Source: Sideroxydans sp.
Lineage (GTDB): Bacteria > Pseudomonadota > Gammaproteobacteria > Burkholderiales > Gallionellaceae
Length of the DNA: 64,000 nucleotides
NCBI GenBank assembly: GCA_027310725.1
Contig: DAIDAG010000028.1
Location: 1-64,000, forward strand
Direction: 5' to 3'
In this document: in pieces, positions 1 to 9,267 of the stretch
Layout of the letters: each line of letters opens with the position of its first letter
How positions within the stretch are numbered: the stretch's first letter is position 1
Translations under genes and position numbers: made by a program
The notes under the pieces: generated by a model
What the model saw: only the letters and a program-made list of their open reading frames with translations
The model's database searches: none
What the model was told of the DNA's origin: nothing

Positions 1-1
1 C

Positions 2-448
<447 letters not shown>

Positions 449-453
449 AAACC

Positions 454-1305
454 ATGGTTACGGACTTGAGCTGGAGCAGAATCGAGGTCGAAGCAACTGT
501 TGCGGATTATCTACACATGCTTGTACTCGAATACTCTGGCCAAGCCTATAACAAAGCAGCCCATCGCCGAACCCTGCAATCCAAACTGAACGGGCGAACA
601 GAAGGCGCAATTGAACTTAAGCGCCAAAACATCAGCGCCGTTCTACACACCTTAGGGTTCCACTGGATTCCCGGCTATAAACCTCGCGGTCATTATCAAG
701 CATTGCTGCAGGAAGTAGTCGAAGAACAATTGGAAAAAAATAAGTTGGTAGATGAAGCCGCGCAAAATGCTTCCTCCTCCCCCGCTGCGGTTCCATTGCT
801 TGATGATTTCCGCAACGTTCTAGTCGAGCCACCTAAGCTTGTCACGGAAGCAAGAGAACCAAATCCGGCGGCGTATTATTCCTCCGCCCCTCAGAAGCGT
901 GATTACTTAGAGCGCGAAGCCAGAAACATTTCTCTTGGCAAAGCAGGTGAAGAATTCGTTCTGAGCTTTGAACACTTCCGTCTGTATGAACTTGGGCAAA
1001 AGAAACTTGCGGACAAAGTCGATCACGTTTCAGTAAGCCAGGGTGATGGACTTGGCTATGACATCCTATCCTTCGACACTGATGGACGAGAACGATATAT
1101 CGAAGTAAAAACTACTGCTTTCGCTAAAGAAACTCCTTTCTTCATAAGCCGAGGCGAAATTCAATTCGCTAAAGACCATGAGGAACATTTCCATCTTTAT
1201 CGACTTTATGAATTTCGCAAATCTCCAAAGCTGTTCGATTTAGTTGGCTCTGTAGAAAAGCATTGCGCAGTTCACCCCATCAGTTTTGTTTGTGAGTTCT
1301 CGTAA
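454..1305 (+). CDS. DUF3883 domain protein, PD-(D/E)XK nuclease-like
   Basis: A 283-residue protein. The frame runs further upstream inside thiC, but the ATG at 454, just after the thiC stop, gives a normal N-terminus. Residues about 5-90 form a helical domain ([27 protein letters not shown]) often seen in front of DUF3883. The C-terminal half (about 155-270) is the DUF3883 domain. It carries GYDI (D203) and YIEVKTT (E217, K219), which fits the D...EXK metal site of the PD-(D/E)XK nuclease fold. DUF3883 proteins occur alone or in restriction and defence loci, but no function is shown here. Base composition is clearly more AT-rich than thiC, which suggests recent acquisition. No methylase or partner gene is adjacent. 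Confidence 0.8.
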   Translation: MVTDLSWSRIEVEATVADYLHMLVLEYSGQAYNKAAHRRTLQSKLNGRTEGAIELKRQNISAVLHTLGFHWIPGYKPRGHYQALLQEVVEEQLEKNKLVDEAAQNASSSPAAVPLLDDFRNVLVEPPKLVTEAREPNPAAYYSSAPQKRDYLEREARNISLGKAGEEFVLSFEHFRLYELGQKKLADKVDHVSVSQGDGLGYDILSFDTDGRERYIEVKTTAFAKETPFFISRGEIQFAKDHEEHFHLYRLYEFRKSPKLFDLVGSVEKHCAVHPISFVCEFS

Positions 1306-1306
1306 A

Positions 1307-1564
1307 TTGGACTGCCGCCCCCGCTGCGCCGCCTGCTGCATCGCGCCCTCCATCACTTCGCCCCTGCCCGGCATGCCGAATGGCAAGCCCGCCGGGGTGC
1401 CGTGCGTGCAGCTGGACGACCAGTTGCGCTGCAAGGTGTTCGGCCTGCCGCAGCGCCCAGCCTTCTGTGGCGGGCTGCTGCCTTCCGCCGAGATGTGCGG
1501 CACCTCACGCGAGGAGGCGATGTTGTGGTTATCGCGGCTGGAACATGCCACGCGGCCGGTATAA
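1307..1564 (+). CDS. YkgJ/UPF0153-family cysteine-cluster protein
   Basis: A small protein of 85 residues if it starts at the TTG at 1307. This start avoids overlap with the previous gene and begins [11 protein letters not shown], as relatives do. Alternatives are TTG 1286 or GTG 1292 in the same frame, which would overlap the upstream gene by up to 20 bp. The family signature is the N-terminal cysteine cluster CRPRCAACC, followed by [10 protein letters not shown] and a late C ([11 protein letters not shown]). These proteins are thought to bind zinc or an Fe-S cluster; their role is unknown. No good ribosome binding site is visible, perhaps because the accessory gene upstream interrupted the original leader. 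Confidence 0.78.
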   Translation: MDCRPRCAACCIAPSITSPLPGMPNGKPAGVPCVQLDDQLRCKVFGLPQRPAFCGGLLPSAEMCGTSREEAMLWLSRLEHATRPV

Positions 1565-1587
1565 TGGGTGCCGTAGCCGTCTGTTTG

Positions 1588-1668
1588 CTTCGACAAGCTG
1601 AGCGTGTGCTTTTGGGGCGAATGCCCCTTACAGCCACGGCCTACCCCTTGCGGGTGCAGCACGAACGG
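1588..1668. repeat. Composite repeat: element B nested in a divergent element A
   Basis: The intergenic DNA starts with an A-type arm (CTTCGACAAGCTGAGCG, from 1588) and ends with the matching A-type tail CAGCACGAACGG (1657-1668). Between them lies a B element (1614-1656). This consists of the hairpin GGGGC-GAAT-GCCCC followed by the core whose first bases are TTACAGCCACGGCCTACCCC. Read on the minus strand, the two A parts would join to the usual palindrome around CTGAGCTTGTCGAAG. This suggests that B inserted into A. No gene is carried. Confidence 0.7.
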
Positions 1669-1687
1669 CCTTTTATAACCGCCTGCT

Positions 1688-1906
1688 TTGGATCACCAGC
1701 GCGTGCATATTTCCGACGACACCCTTGATATCACTGCCGATTCGCCTTGCGTCGGCCATTGCACCACGGTGCTGGGCGACGACGTCTGCCGCAGCTGCCT
1801 GCGCACCTTTGACGAGGTGACGTGCTGGCTGGAGATGAACGAGGAGGAGCGGCGCGCCGTCAACCGCCGCATCGCGTTGCTGCAGCGTAAACAATCCGTC
1901 TTGTGA
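1688..1906 (+). CDS. DUF1289 domain protein
   Basis: A 72-residue protein starting at TTG 1688; GTG 1703 is an equally possible in-frame start. It shows the DUF1289 pattern SPCVGHC followed by VCRSCLRTFDEVTCW, four to five cysteines consistent with a small Fe-S or zinc fold. A helical tail follows (MNEEERRAVNRRIALLQR). DUF1289 proteins are short, widespread in Proteobacteria and of unknown function. A TATAAT box at 1560-1565 may be its -10 element. The leader contains the composite A/B repeat. The gene precedes uppP by about 75 bp. Confidence 0.85.
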   Translation: MDHQRVHISDDTLDITADSPCVGHCTTVLGDDVCRSCLRTFDEVTCWLEMNEEERRAVNRRIALLQRKQSVL

Positions 1907-1920
1907 GGCAGGTATAATCG

Positions 1921-1948
1921 CGCCCTTCGACAAGCTCAGGGCGAACGG
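1921..1948. repeat. Dispersed palindromic element A, intergenic copy
   Basis: This is a near-perfect copy of element A, CGCCCTTCGACAAGCTCAGG followed by GCGAACGG. Its arms (CGCCCT and AGGGCG) can form a hairpin. It lies in the leader of uppP, directly after a TATAAT box at 1913-1918. If that box is a -10 element, the repeat would be at the 5' end of the uppP mRNA. Related copies are at 41478-41508, 43577-43608 and 44251-44282. Confidence 0.85.
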
Positions 1949-1982
1949 CCTTGGTCATTTCTCTATTGGATTATCTTAATTA

Positions 1983-2807
1983 ATGGACACCCTACTGCTG
2001 CTGAAAGCCGCCATCCTCGGCGTCGTTGAAGGCCTTACCGAATTCCTCCCCATCTCCAGCACCGGACACCTGATCTTGGCCGGCGACCTGCTGAACTTCA
2101 ACGACGAAAAGGGCAAGGTGTTCGAGATCGTGATCCAGTTCGCCGCCATTCTCGCGGTATGCTGGGAATACCGCGCAAAGATCCTGACCGTGGTTGGCGG
2201 CTTGTCGAGCGAGCGCCCCGCGCAACGCTTTGCAACCAATCTCTTCATCGCCTTCCTGCCTGCGGCTGTATTGGGAGTGCTGTTCGCCACCAAGATCAAA
2301 CAGTACTTGTTCGCGCCGGTGCCCGTGGCGCTGGCCTTCATCGTCGGGGGCGTGATCATCCTGTGGGCGGAGAAACGCGAGCACCGGATCGCGTTTGAGA
2401 CGGTGGACGATATGACTTGGCAAGAAGCGCTGAAAGTGGGCTGCGCGCAGACGCTGGCGCTGATACCCGGCACGTCCCGTTCAGGCGCAACCATCATCGG
2501 CGGCTTGTTGTTCGGCTTGTCGCGCAAGGCGGCGACGGAATTTTCGTTTTTCCTCGCTATCCCTACCCTGTTCGGCGCAACGGTCTACGAGGTGGTCAAA
2601 TACCGCCATCTGTTCCACACGAATGATATCGGCATGTTTATCGTGGGCAGCATCTTTTCATTCATCAGTGCCTTCCTGTGCGTGCGCTGGTTGCTGCGTT
2701 TTATCAGCAGGCACGATTTCACTGCATTCGCCTGGTATCGCATCGCCTTTGGCCTGATCGTGATTGCGACCCATTACAGCGGCATGGTGAACTGGTCGGC
2801 CACGTAA
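1983..2807 (+). CDS. uppP: Undecaprenyl-diphosphatase UppP (BacA)
   Basis: An integral membrane enzyme that dephosphorylates undecaprenyl diphosphate at the outer face of the inner membrane, recycling the lipid carrier for peptidoglycan and O-antigen. The 274 residues match the family length. The two signature motifs are present: [15 protein letters not shown] near residues 16-30 and PGTSRSGAT starting at residue 162. They hold the catalytic Glu/Ser and Arg. Several hydrophobic segments follow. The gene stands alone, with an A repeat in its leader and a strong bidirectional terminator right behind its stop. Overexpression in other bacteria gives bacitracin tolerance. Confidence 0.97.
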   Translation: MDTLLLLKAAILGVVEGLTEFLPISSTGHLILAGDLLNFNDEKGKVFEIVIQFAAILAVCWEYRAKILTVVGGLSSERPAQRFATNLFIAFLPAAVLGVLFATKIKQYLFAPVPVALAFIVGGVIILWAEKREHRIAFETVDDMTWQEALKVGCAQTLALIPGTSRSGATIIGGLLFGLSRKAATEFSFFLAIPTLFGATVYEVVKYRHLFHTNDIGMFIVGSIFSFISAFLCVRWLLRFISRHDFTAFAWYRIAFGLIVIATHYSGMVNWSAT

Positions 2808-2831
2808 AAAAGCCCGCGATGCGGGCTTTTT
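2806..2831. terminator. Bidirectional intrinsic terminator
   Basis: A perfect stem AGCCCGC-GAT-GCGGGCT (2811-2827) is preceded by an A-run that starts within the uppP stop region and followed by a T-run. It can therefore stop transcription from uppP (plus strand) and from the rhodanese gene (minus strand, ending at 2857). Confidence 0.9.
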
Positions 2832-2856
2832 AATGATGTGCGGGCCGGTTCTCCGA

Positions 2857-3309
2857 TCAGCTCTGTTCCCATGGCAGGCCGGAAACGCGCCAGCCGTTCA
2901 ATACATTGCGTTGATTGTTGGGGCTTTTGTCGCCCTCAAAACCTTCCAGGACGTTATAGCAATCGGTGTACCCGGCTTGGGTGGCTATCATGGCCGCACC
3001 ATGTGAACGATGTCCGCTGCGGCATATGAACATGACCAATGATTCTTTGCTGACCTGCTGTTCCAGTGCCGCGAGGAAGTTCGGATTCAGTTTCATACCG
3101 GGATAAGTAGCCCATTCGATCTCTACCGCACCGGGAACGCGCCCAACCCAGTCGATCTCGGCGCGAGAGCGCACGTCGACCAGCTTTGCACCGGGAGCTG
3201 AACGCATCAGTTCATTCGTCTCTTTCGGCGTCAGAGCGCCCGCGTAAGGCAGGTTAAGGTCCTTTGCACGTTGTTGTGCGACATTCAGAATTTCGGTGAT
3301 CTTTCCCAT
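2857..3309 (-). CDS. Rhodanese-like domain protein
   Basis: A single-domain rhodanese of 150 residues. It contains KLVDVRSRAEIDWVGRVPGA and the active-site loop CRSGHRS with the sulfur-accepting cysteine at residue 96. A lead of about 25 residues with the pattern of cytosolic rhodanese-like proteins precedes the fold; no signal peptide is seen. Such proteins transfer or carry sulfane sulfur, but the acceptor cannot be told from sequence. The gene is monocistronic and divergent from the CDF transporter, with about 75 bp between their starts. Confidence 0.9.
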   Translation of the reverse strand: MGKITEILNVAQQRAKDLNLPYAGALTPKETNELMRSAPGAKLVDVRSRAEIDWVGRVPGAVEIEWATYPGMKLNPNFLAALEQQVSKESLVMFICRSGHRSHGAAMIATQAGYTDCYNVLEGFEGDKSPNNQRNVLNGWRVSGLPWEQS

Positions 3310-3384
3310 TTCGTTTACCCGTGTTTATCCTTTAACATGCAAATGCTATCCTGCACGGCACGGTTGCATACTATCCCAACAGCC

Positions 3385-4560
3385 ATGAAAAATCACACAG
3401 CACCTCATTCCCACGACAAGTCCGCCGCTTTCGAGCCCGCCCATCCCGTTCGTTTTGCCGCCGCCCGCAAAAGCACCTGGATAAGTATCTTCATCAATCT
3501 GGGATTGACCATTATTCAAATGCTTGCCGGCTTCTTCGGCAAGTCGCAATCACTGATGGCCGATGGCCTGCATTCGCTGGCCGATCTGCTTTCCGATGTG
3601 CTGGTATTGTTTGCCAACCGGCACGGCAACAAACACGCCGATGCGGAGCACCCTTACGGACATGCGCGCATAGAAACCGCTGCTTCGTTGATCCTGGGCG
3701 CCAGTCTTGTGGCTCTGGGTATCGGCCTGCTCATTGCCGCGGGCATGCGCCTGCAACATCCCGAACAGGTTCAATCTGTGCATCCGGCGACATTGTGGGT
3801 GGCCATCGTCGCCCTGGCGGCAAAGGAAGGCATGTTCCGCTATATGCTCGCGATCGCTCAGCGGGTTCGTTCGCAGATGCTGGTAGCGAATGCATGGCAT
3901 GCCCGTTCCGATGCGGCTTCTTCGCTGGTGGTCATCATTGGTATCGTCGGCAATCTGCTGGGCTATACCTTTCTTGATCTGGTTGCGGCCGCCGTCGTCG
4001 GTGTGATGATCGCTTATATGGGCATCCAGTTCGCACGGGATGCGCTGGCTGAGTTGATCGACACCGGCCTGGATGAAGTCGAAGTCCGTGCGATCCGCAA
4101 TACTCTGAAGGCAGTGCCTGGGGTAATGGGACTGCATGACTTGCGCACTCGCAAGATGGCTGACAATGCCCTGGTCGATGCCCACATCATCGTCGAACCC
4201 AAAATCAGCGTGTCTGAAGGACATTACATCGCAGAGGCCGCGCGCGCCGCTGTATTGAAGAGTCACCAAGTCATGGATGTGATGGTACATATCGACTCGG
4301 AGGACGACGTACAAGCCAAACCCAATGCCCATTTGCCGCAGCGACATCTGTTACTCGCGCACTTAAGCAGCCGTTTGGGAGAAACCTTGCCGCCATCTAC
4401 ACGTATCGTGCTGCATTACCTGGGCGGCAAAGTAGAGGCCGAACTGTTATTCGACTCGAAGCTCGATCTCGATGCCTTGCGCGATAAATGTCGCACCATC
4501 ACCGCAAACGACCCCTACTTTCGCAGCATCCTCCTCTTTCAATCCGGCGCACCATTCTAG
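3385..4560 (+). CDS. Cation diffusion facilitator (CDF) family metal exporter
   Basis: An inner-membrane antiporter of 391 residues that would expel a divalent metal such as zinc, iron or manganese in exchange for protons. It has a His-rich N-terminus (HTAPHSHDK) and about six hydrophobic segments. The two half-sites of the transport centre are DGLHSLADLLSD (H63, D67) and WHARSDAASS (H172, D176). This HD-HD pattern is typical of zinc or iron transporters. A cytoplasmic C-terminal domain extends beyond the usual length by about 90 residues. The start at 3385 is chosen because it leads directly into the His-rich tail; ATG 3337 in the same frame would add 16 residues. Metal specificity is not established. 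Confidence 0.9.
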   Translation: MKNHTAPHSHDKSAAFEPAHPVRFAAARKSTWISIFINLGLTIIQMLAGFFGKSQSLMADGLHSLADLLSDVLVLFANRHGNKHADAEHPYGHARIETAASLILGASLVALGIGLLIAAGMRLQHPEQVQSVHPATLWVAIVALAAKEGMFRYMLAIAQRVRSQMLVANAWHARSDAASSLVVIIGIVGNLLGYTFLDLVAAAVVGVMIAYMGIQFARDALAELIDTGLDEVEVRAIRNTLKAVPGVMGLHDLRTRKMADNALVDAHIIVEPKISVSEGHYIAEAARAAVLKSHQVMDVMVHIDSEDDVQAKPNAHLPQRHLLLAHLSSRLGETLPPSTRIVLHYLGGKVEAELLFDSKLDLDALRDKCRTITANDPYFRSILLFQSGAPF

Positions 4561-4625
4561 TGCGCGCGGCTCTCAAGCGCCCCATTGAAGGGCGTGAGTT
4601 GCATTCCCATCTATCGGGCAAATAT

Positions 4626-4673
4626 GGCACAATGTGCCTCTTGCGGCATTTTGCTTATGGCACGGTTTCTGCT
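4626..4673 (+). promoter_or_regulatory. Putative sigma-54 promoter of glnA with upstream palindrome
   Basis: TGGCACGGTTTCTGCT at 4658-4673 matches the sigma-54 -24/-12 pattern (TGGCAC-N5-TTGCW) with one mismatch. The GG at 4659-4660 and the GC at 4671-4672 are 10 bp apart, as required. Just upstream, 4626-4638 is a perfect inverted repeat, GGCACA-A-TGTGCC. This could be an activator site, although its spacing does not fit the classical NtrC box. The presence of glnL-glnG downstream supports NtrC control of glnA. Transcription would start near 4684, about 65 bp before the ATG. Confidence 0.6.
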
Positions 4674-4747
4674 CATTTCAATTCCGTCGTACCAACCATT
4701 TTGTATCACTATAGAGCTTCGTCTTAATTTTCTTGGGAGATTCGAGT

Positions 4748-6163
4748 ATGTCTAAAACAGCCGCCGACGTTCTGACACTAATTAAAGAACAGGGCATCAA
4801 ATTCGTCGATCTACGCTTCACCGACACACGCGGTAAAGAACAGCACGTGGGCGTGCCGGTTTCACACTTCGGTGCCGACAAATTTGAAGAAGGTCATGCC
4901 TTCGATGGTTCTTCCATCGCCGGTTGGAAAGGCATTCAGGCCTCCGACATGCTGCTGCTGCCGGATCCCGATTCCGTATATGTCGATCCTTTCTTCGACG
5001 AACCCACCATCGTTTTGTCCTGCGACGTGATCGAGCCGTCAGATGGCAAGGGCTATGACCGCGATCCGCGTTCTATCGCAAAGCGCGCCGAGGCTTATCT
5101 GAAGTCCTCCGGTATCGGTGACACCGCTTATTTCGGCCCGGAACCCGAATTCTTCATTTTCGATTCCGTGCAATGGAAGATCGACATGTCCGGCTGTTCC
5201 GTCAAGATCAACTCGGAAGAAGCAGCCTGGTCGAGCGGCCACGAATTCGACGGTGGCAACACCGGTCACCGCCCATCTGTAAAGGGTGGTTATTTCCCCG
5301 TTCCTCCGGTTGACAGCCTGAACGACATCCGCGCCGCAATGTGTCTGGCGCTGGAAGAGATCGGTATCCCTGTTGAAGTTCACCACCACGAAGTGGCTAC
5401 GGCCGGCCAGTGCGAACTGGGCACCAAGTTCAATACGCTGACCAAGCGCGCCGACTGGACTCAGACTTTGAAATATGTGGTGCAGAACGTTGCCCACCAA
5501 TATGGCAAGACCGCGACCTTCATGCCCAAGCCCATCGTTGGCGACAACGGCTCCGGCATGCACGTGCACCAATCCATCTGGAAGGGTGGCAAGAACCTGT
5601 TCGCGGGCAACGGTTATGCCGGCCTGTCCGAGACAGCGCTGTATTACATCGGCGGTATCATCAAGCACGCCAAGGCTCTGAACGCGATCACCAACCCAGG
5701 CACCAATTCCTACAAGCGCCTGGTTCCTCACTACGAAGCTCCGGTGAAACTGGCTTATTCCGCCAAGAACCGTTCCGCTTCGATCCGCATCCCGCACGTT
5801 GCCAGCGACAAGGCACGCCGCATCGAGACGCGCTTCCCGGATCCCTCCGCCAATCCGTACCTGGCTTTCGCGGCATTGCTGATGGCCGGTCTGGATGGTA
5901 TCCAGAACAAGATCCACCCCGGCGATCCGGCTGACAAAAATCTGTACGACTTGCCACCCGAAGAAGATGCAAAGATCCCGACTGTTTGCGCTTCTCTGGA
6001 TGAAGCCTTGGACAACCTGAACAAGGATCGTGAGTTCCTGACACGTGGCGGCGTATTCTCGAACGACTTCATCGATGCCTACATCGACCTGAAGATGGAT
6101 GAAGTCAACCGTATCCGCATGACGACTCACCCCGTCGAATTCGACATGTACTATAGTCTCTAA
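4748..6163 (+). CDS. glnA: Glutamine synthetase, type I
   Basis: Makes glutamine from glutamate, ammonia and ATP; the central ammonia-assimilating enzyme, a dodecamer in the cytoplasm. The 471 residues match GSI-beta. Visible features are the FDGSSIAGW loop, EPEFFIFD, the metal and substrate segment [35 protein letters not shown] and RIPHV. The adenylylation loop NLYDLPPEE has its tyrosine at residue 400, so activity can be shut off by GlnE. The start at ATG 4748 is preceded by GGAGA; an in-frame TTG at 4733 is less likely. It has its own sigma-54-like promoter and terminator. Confidence 0.98.
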   Translation: MSKTAADVLTLIKEQGIKFVDLRFTDTRGKEQHVGVPVSHFGADKFEEGHAFDGSSIAGWKGIQASDMLLLPDPDSVYVDPFFDEPTIVLSCDVIEPSDGKGYDRDPRSIAKRAEAYLKSSGIGDTAYFGPEPEFFIFDSVQWKIDMSGCSVKINSEEAAWSSGHEFDGGNTGHRPSVKGGYFPVPPVDSLNDIRAAMCLALEEIGIPVEVHHHEVATAGQCELGTKFNTLTKRADWTQTLKYVVQNVAHQYGKTATFMPKPIVGDNGSGMHVHQSIWKGGKNLFAGNGYAGLSETALYYIGGIIKHAKALNAITNPGTNSYKRLVPHYEAPVKLAYSAKNRSASIRIPHVASDKARRIETRFPDPSANPYLAFAALLMAGLDGIQNKIHPGDPADKNLYDLPPEEDAKIPTVCASLDEALDNLNKDREFLTRGGVFSNDFIDAYIDLKMDEVNRIRMTTHPVEFDMYYSL

Positions 6164-6185
6164 AGCGATGTAATTGTTGTAAAGA

Positions 6186-6214
6186 ACGGGGCCATCATGG
6201 CCCCGTTTCTTTTT
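6186..6214 (+). terminator. Intrinsic terminator of glnA
   Basis: A long perfect stem ACGGGGCCAT-C-ATGGCCCCGT (6186-6206) is followed by a T-rich run to 6214. It lies 23 bp after the glnA stop codon and separates glnA from the DUF4124 gene and glnLG. Confidence 0.92.
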
Positions 6215-6278
6215 ATGGCAGTCTTCTCAGCGCACGCACCTTAACCTATACTGCGCCCATCGTAACTCGGGTACAACC

Positions 6279-6755
6279 ATGAAACTACGTCATCTGTTCG
6301 TTTTGTGTTGCTCGGCGACATTTGCTATTGGCGCCCATGCAGATATTTACAAGCGCGTGGATGAAGACGGTCATGTCACTTATTCCAGCGTTCCCATCAA
6401 GGGTGCGAAGAAACTCCACCTTGAACCACTGCCCACCATGGCCCCGCCGGCGAAGCCGCGCAACAATGAAGGTTCCTCGGATTTCCGCGTGAATTCTGAA
6501 ACCCAGAATCGTCGCGACAGCACCCGCCGCAAGATACTGGAAGACGAATTGGCGACCGAGGAAAAGGCACTTGAGGATGCACGTGCCAAACAGAAGGAAG
6601 GTCAGAGTTTTCCCGAAATGTTCAAAGATGCAAACGGGCAGCCGAACCCGGATGTCGCCAAATTTCAAGAGAAAGCAAATAACTTGCAGGAAGATGTAAG
6701 CTCGCACGAGAAAAATATCGAAGCGCTTAAAACCGAGCTTTCCCACCTCAAATAG
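6279..6755 (+). CDS. DUF4124 domain envelope protein with coiled coil
   Basis: A 158-residue protein with a clear signal peptide (LFVLCCSATFAIGAHA, cleavage about residue 21). A DUF4124 segment follows (DIYKRVDEDGHVTYSSVP). The rest is charged and helical (residues about 75-155, rich in E, K, A, D) and likely forms a coiled coil. It is probably periplasmic. Its function is unknown; DUF4124 proteins are common in beta- and gammaproteobacteria. It sits between the glnA terminator and glnL, 37 bp before glnL, so it may share a transcript with the two-component genes. There is no evidence that it takes part in nitrogen control. Confidence 0.85.
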   Translation: MKLRHLFVLCCSATFAIGAHADIYKRVDEDGHVTYSSVPIKGAKKLHLEPLPTMAPPAKPRNNEGSSDFRVNSETQNRRDSTRRKILEDELATEEKALEDARAKQKEGQSFPEMFKDANGQPNPDVAKFQEKANNLQEDVSSHEKNIEALKTELSHLK

Positions 6756-6792
6756 CAAGCTGCATGGCATGTTTTCTGCTTAGTAGACAGTC

Positions 6793-7854
6793 ATGTCAAC
6801 CGCTAATCTCCCCTCGCTAGAACACCTCTCCACTGCAGTCATCCTGCTGGACGACCAGTCGCGTATCGCCTATATCAACCCCGCAGCCGAACACCTGTTC
6901 GGACTGAGCAACACCAACTTGATCGGTCATCCGCTGCAATATGCTTTTACGCTTACCGAACAACTGTTCGGAACTATCCAGTACGCGCTTGCTACCCACG
7001 CCAGCCACATCGAGCATGAGCTGACGCTCGGCACACATGCCACCGGGAACAAGCTGCACCTGAGCTGTACCGCCACCCCGCTTCAGCTCAGCCCGTACGC
7101 ATTGTTGCTGGAATTCCATACCATCGACCGGCCTCTGAAATTGGCGCGCGAAGAACAGATGCTGGACCAGACCCAGGCCAACCGCCTGTTGTTGCGCAAT
7201 CTTGCGCACGAGATCAAAAACCCGCTGGGAGGGATACGCGGCGCGGCGCAATTGCTGGAGCAGGAACTGGAAAAGCCGGCCTTGCGCGAATACACCCAGG
7301 TGGTCATTCAGGAAGCCGATCGTTTGCGTTCCCTGATGGAAAAGTTGCTCACTCCGCAACACGCGCCCCATTTCAGTGCACTAAATATCCACGAGGTGCT
7401 GGAGCGCGTGCGCAGTGTGGTTCTGGCCGAATTGCCCGAAGGGCTTCTCATCCAGCGCGATTACGACCTGAGCCTGCCGGAACTGCATGGCGACAAGGAA
7501 CAACTCATCCAGGTTGTGCTCAACATCGTGCGCAACGCGGCACAGGCCATGCACGGCAAAGGGCAGATCCTGTTGCGCACACGCATCACCCGCCAGGTCA
7601 CCCTGATGAAGAAACTGCATCGCCTCGCTGTGATGGTGCAGATCATCGACAACGGCCCCGGCATCCCCGCCCATTTGCGCGACAAGATATTCTACCCGCT
7701 GGTATCCGGCCGGGCAGACGGCCACGGGCTCGGGCTTACCCTGGCTCAGGATTTCGTCAGCCAGCATCAGGGCAGCATTGAATTTGAAAGCGAACCCGGA
7801 CGTACCTGCTTCACAGTGATACTGCCGCTCACACATTTAGGGAAACAAACATGA
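6793..7854 (+). CDS. glnL: Nitrogen regulation sensor kinase NtrB (GlnL)
   Basis: A cytoplasmic histidine kinase that phosphorylates NtrC under nitrogen limitation and, with PII, dephosphorylates it under excess. The 353 residues start with a PAS domain (about 10-120). The HisKA helix RNLAHEIKNPLGGIRGAAQLL follows (phospho-acceptor H139), then the HATPase domain with N-box LNIVRNAAQAM, DNGPGIP and GHGLGLTLA. There are no membrane segments. Its stop overlaps the start of glnG by 4 bp (ATGA), so the pair is translationally coupled. Confidence 0.96.
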   Translation: MSTANLPSLEHLSTAVILLDDQSRIAYINPAAEHLFGLSNTNLIGHPLQYAFTLTEQLFGTIQYALATHASHIEHELTLGTHATGNKLHLSCTATPLQLSPYALLLEFHTIDRPLKLAREEQMLDQTQANRLLLRNLAHEIKNPLGGIRGAAQLLEQELEKPALREYTQVVIQEADRLRSLMEKLLTPQHAPHFSALNIHEVLERVRSVVLAELPEGLLIQRDYDLSLPELHGDKEQLIQVVLNIVRNAAQAMHGKGQILLRTRITRQVTLMKKLHRLAVMVQIIDNGPGIPAHLRDKIFYPLVSGRADGHGLGLTLAQDFVSQHQGSIEFESEPGRTCFTVILPLTHLGKQT

Positions 7855-9251
7855 CCAAACCTGTCTGGATCATCGACGACGACCGCTCAATCCGCTGGGT
7901 GCTGGAAAAAGCACTTGCTCGCGAAGAGATCGAATACAAGAGTTTTGCATCCGCCGACGAGGCGCTGGAAGAGCTTCCCGGCAACCTGCCGCAAATGGTG
8001 ATCAGCGATATCCGCATGCCCGGCAGTTCGGGACTGGAGTTGTTGCAGAGACTGCGCAACGATCATCCCAACCTGCCCGTTATCATCATGACGGCCTACT
8101 CCGATCTGGAAAGTGCTGTGTCGGCTTTTCAGGGCGGCGCGTTCGAATATCTGCCAAAACCATTCGATGTGAATCACGCGGTCGAGCTGATACGGCGCGC
8201 ATTGGAACAAAGCCTGCGCAAGAACACCCAGTCGGATGATGCGCAGGCCGCCCCGGACATCCTCGGCCATGCACCCGCCATGCAGGAAGTGTTTCGCGCC
8301 ATCGGGCGCTTAGCCCAGTCCAACGCCACCGTGCTCATCAACGGCGAATCGGGCACCGGCAAGGAACTGGTCGCACAGGCCTTGCACCGCCACAGCCCGC
8401 GCGCGGACAAACCTTTCGTCGCGATCAATACCGCTGCCATTCCCAAGGACCTGCTGGAATCCGAACTGTTCGGCCATGAGCGCGGCGCGTTCACCGGTGC
8501 GACTACCACGCGGCACGGCCGTTTCGAACAGGCCGAAGGTGGCACGCTGTTCCTCGACGAGATCGGCGACATGCCGGCCGAGCTGCAAACCCGCTTGCTG
8601 CGCGTGCTGTCGGACGGGAATTTCTATCGCGTCGGCGGTCACCAGCCGATCAAGGCCAACGTGCGCATCATCGCGGCCACGCACCAGAACCTGGACGAGC
8701 GCGTGAAGCAGGGTCTGTTTCGCGAGGACTTGTTCCATCGCCTGAATGTCATCCGCCTGCGCCTGCCCCCTCTGCGCGAACGGCGCGAGGATATTCCCTT
8801 GCTGGCGAAATATTTCCTGCAGAAGAGTGCGAAGGAACTGGGTGTCGAACAAAAGACCCTGAGCGAGGCAGCGCTGAGCTACCTCGCCGCGCAGGACATC
8901 CCGGGCAACGTGCGCCAGCTGGAGAACCTGTGCCACTGGCTCACCGTCATGACACCCACCCGTATGGTGGAAATCGCCGACCTTCCCGCGGAATGGCGCG
9001 ACACGCACGCCAGCACCGTTCTCAATCAGGACTGGCGCACTGCGCTTGCACAGCAGGTCGCGCTGGCCCTGCAGCGCAACGAACCAAACATCCTCGATAC
9101 CCTCACCAAGCAATTCGAAAGCACGCTCATCACCCAGGCTTTGCAACATACCGGTGGACGCCGTATCGACGCTTCGACCTTGCTCGGCATGGGGCGCAAT
9201 ACGTTGACGCGCAAGATTCAGGAATTGGGACTGGACAGCGCAAACGAATAG
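7851..9251 (+). CDS. glnG: Nitrogen regulation response regulator NtrC (GlnG)
   Basis: A sigma-54-dependent activator of 466 residues. The receiver domain has DDDR and the phospho-acceptor D53 in VISDIRMP. The AAA+ domain has Walker A GESGTGKE from residue 165, the sigma-54-contacting loop GAFTGA and Walker B FLDEIGDMP. The C-terminal Fis-type helix-turn-helix ends in RRIDASTLLGMGRNTLTRKI. It would act on glnA, where a matching promoter is seen at 4658-4673, and on other nitrogen genes outside the window. It follows glnL with an ATGA overlap. The gene converges on the phosphoesterase gene with only 16 bp between stops; no terminator hairpin is visible there. Confidence 0.97.
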   Translation: MTKPVWIIDDDRSIRWVLEKALAREEIEYKSFASADEALEELPGNLPQMVISDIRMPGSSGLELLQRLRNDHPNLPVIIMTAYSDLESAVSAFQGGAFEYLPKPFDVNHAVELIRRALEQSLRKNTQSDDAQAAPDILGHAPAMQEVFRAIGRLAQSNATVLINGESGTGKELVAQALHRHSPRADKPFVAINTAAIPKDLLESELFGHERGAFTGATTTRHGRFEQAEGGTLFLDEIGDMPAELQTRLLRVLSDGNFYRVGGHQPIKANVRIIAATHQNLDERVKQGLFREDLFHRLNVIRLRLPPLRERREDIPLLAKYFLQKSAKELGVEQKTLSEAALSYLAAQDIPGNVRQLENLCHWLTVMTPTRMVEIADLPAEWRDTHASTVLNQDWRTALAQQVALALQRNEPNILDTLTKQFESTLITQALQHTGGRRIDASTLLGMGRNTLTRKIQELGLDSANE

Positions 9252-9267
9252 AACTGCGGCTCGGCTG

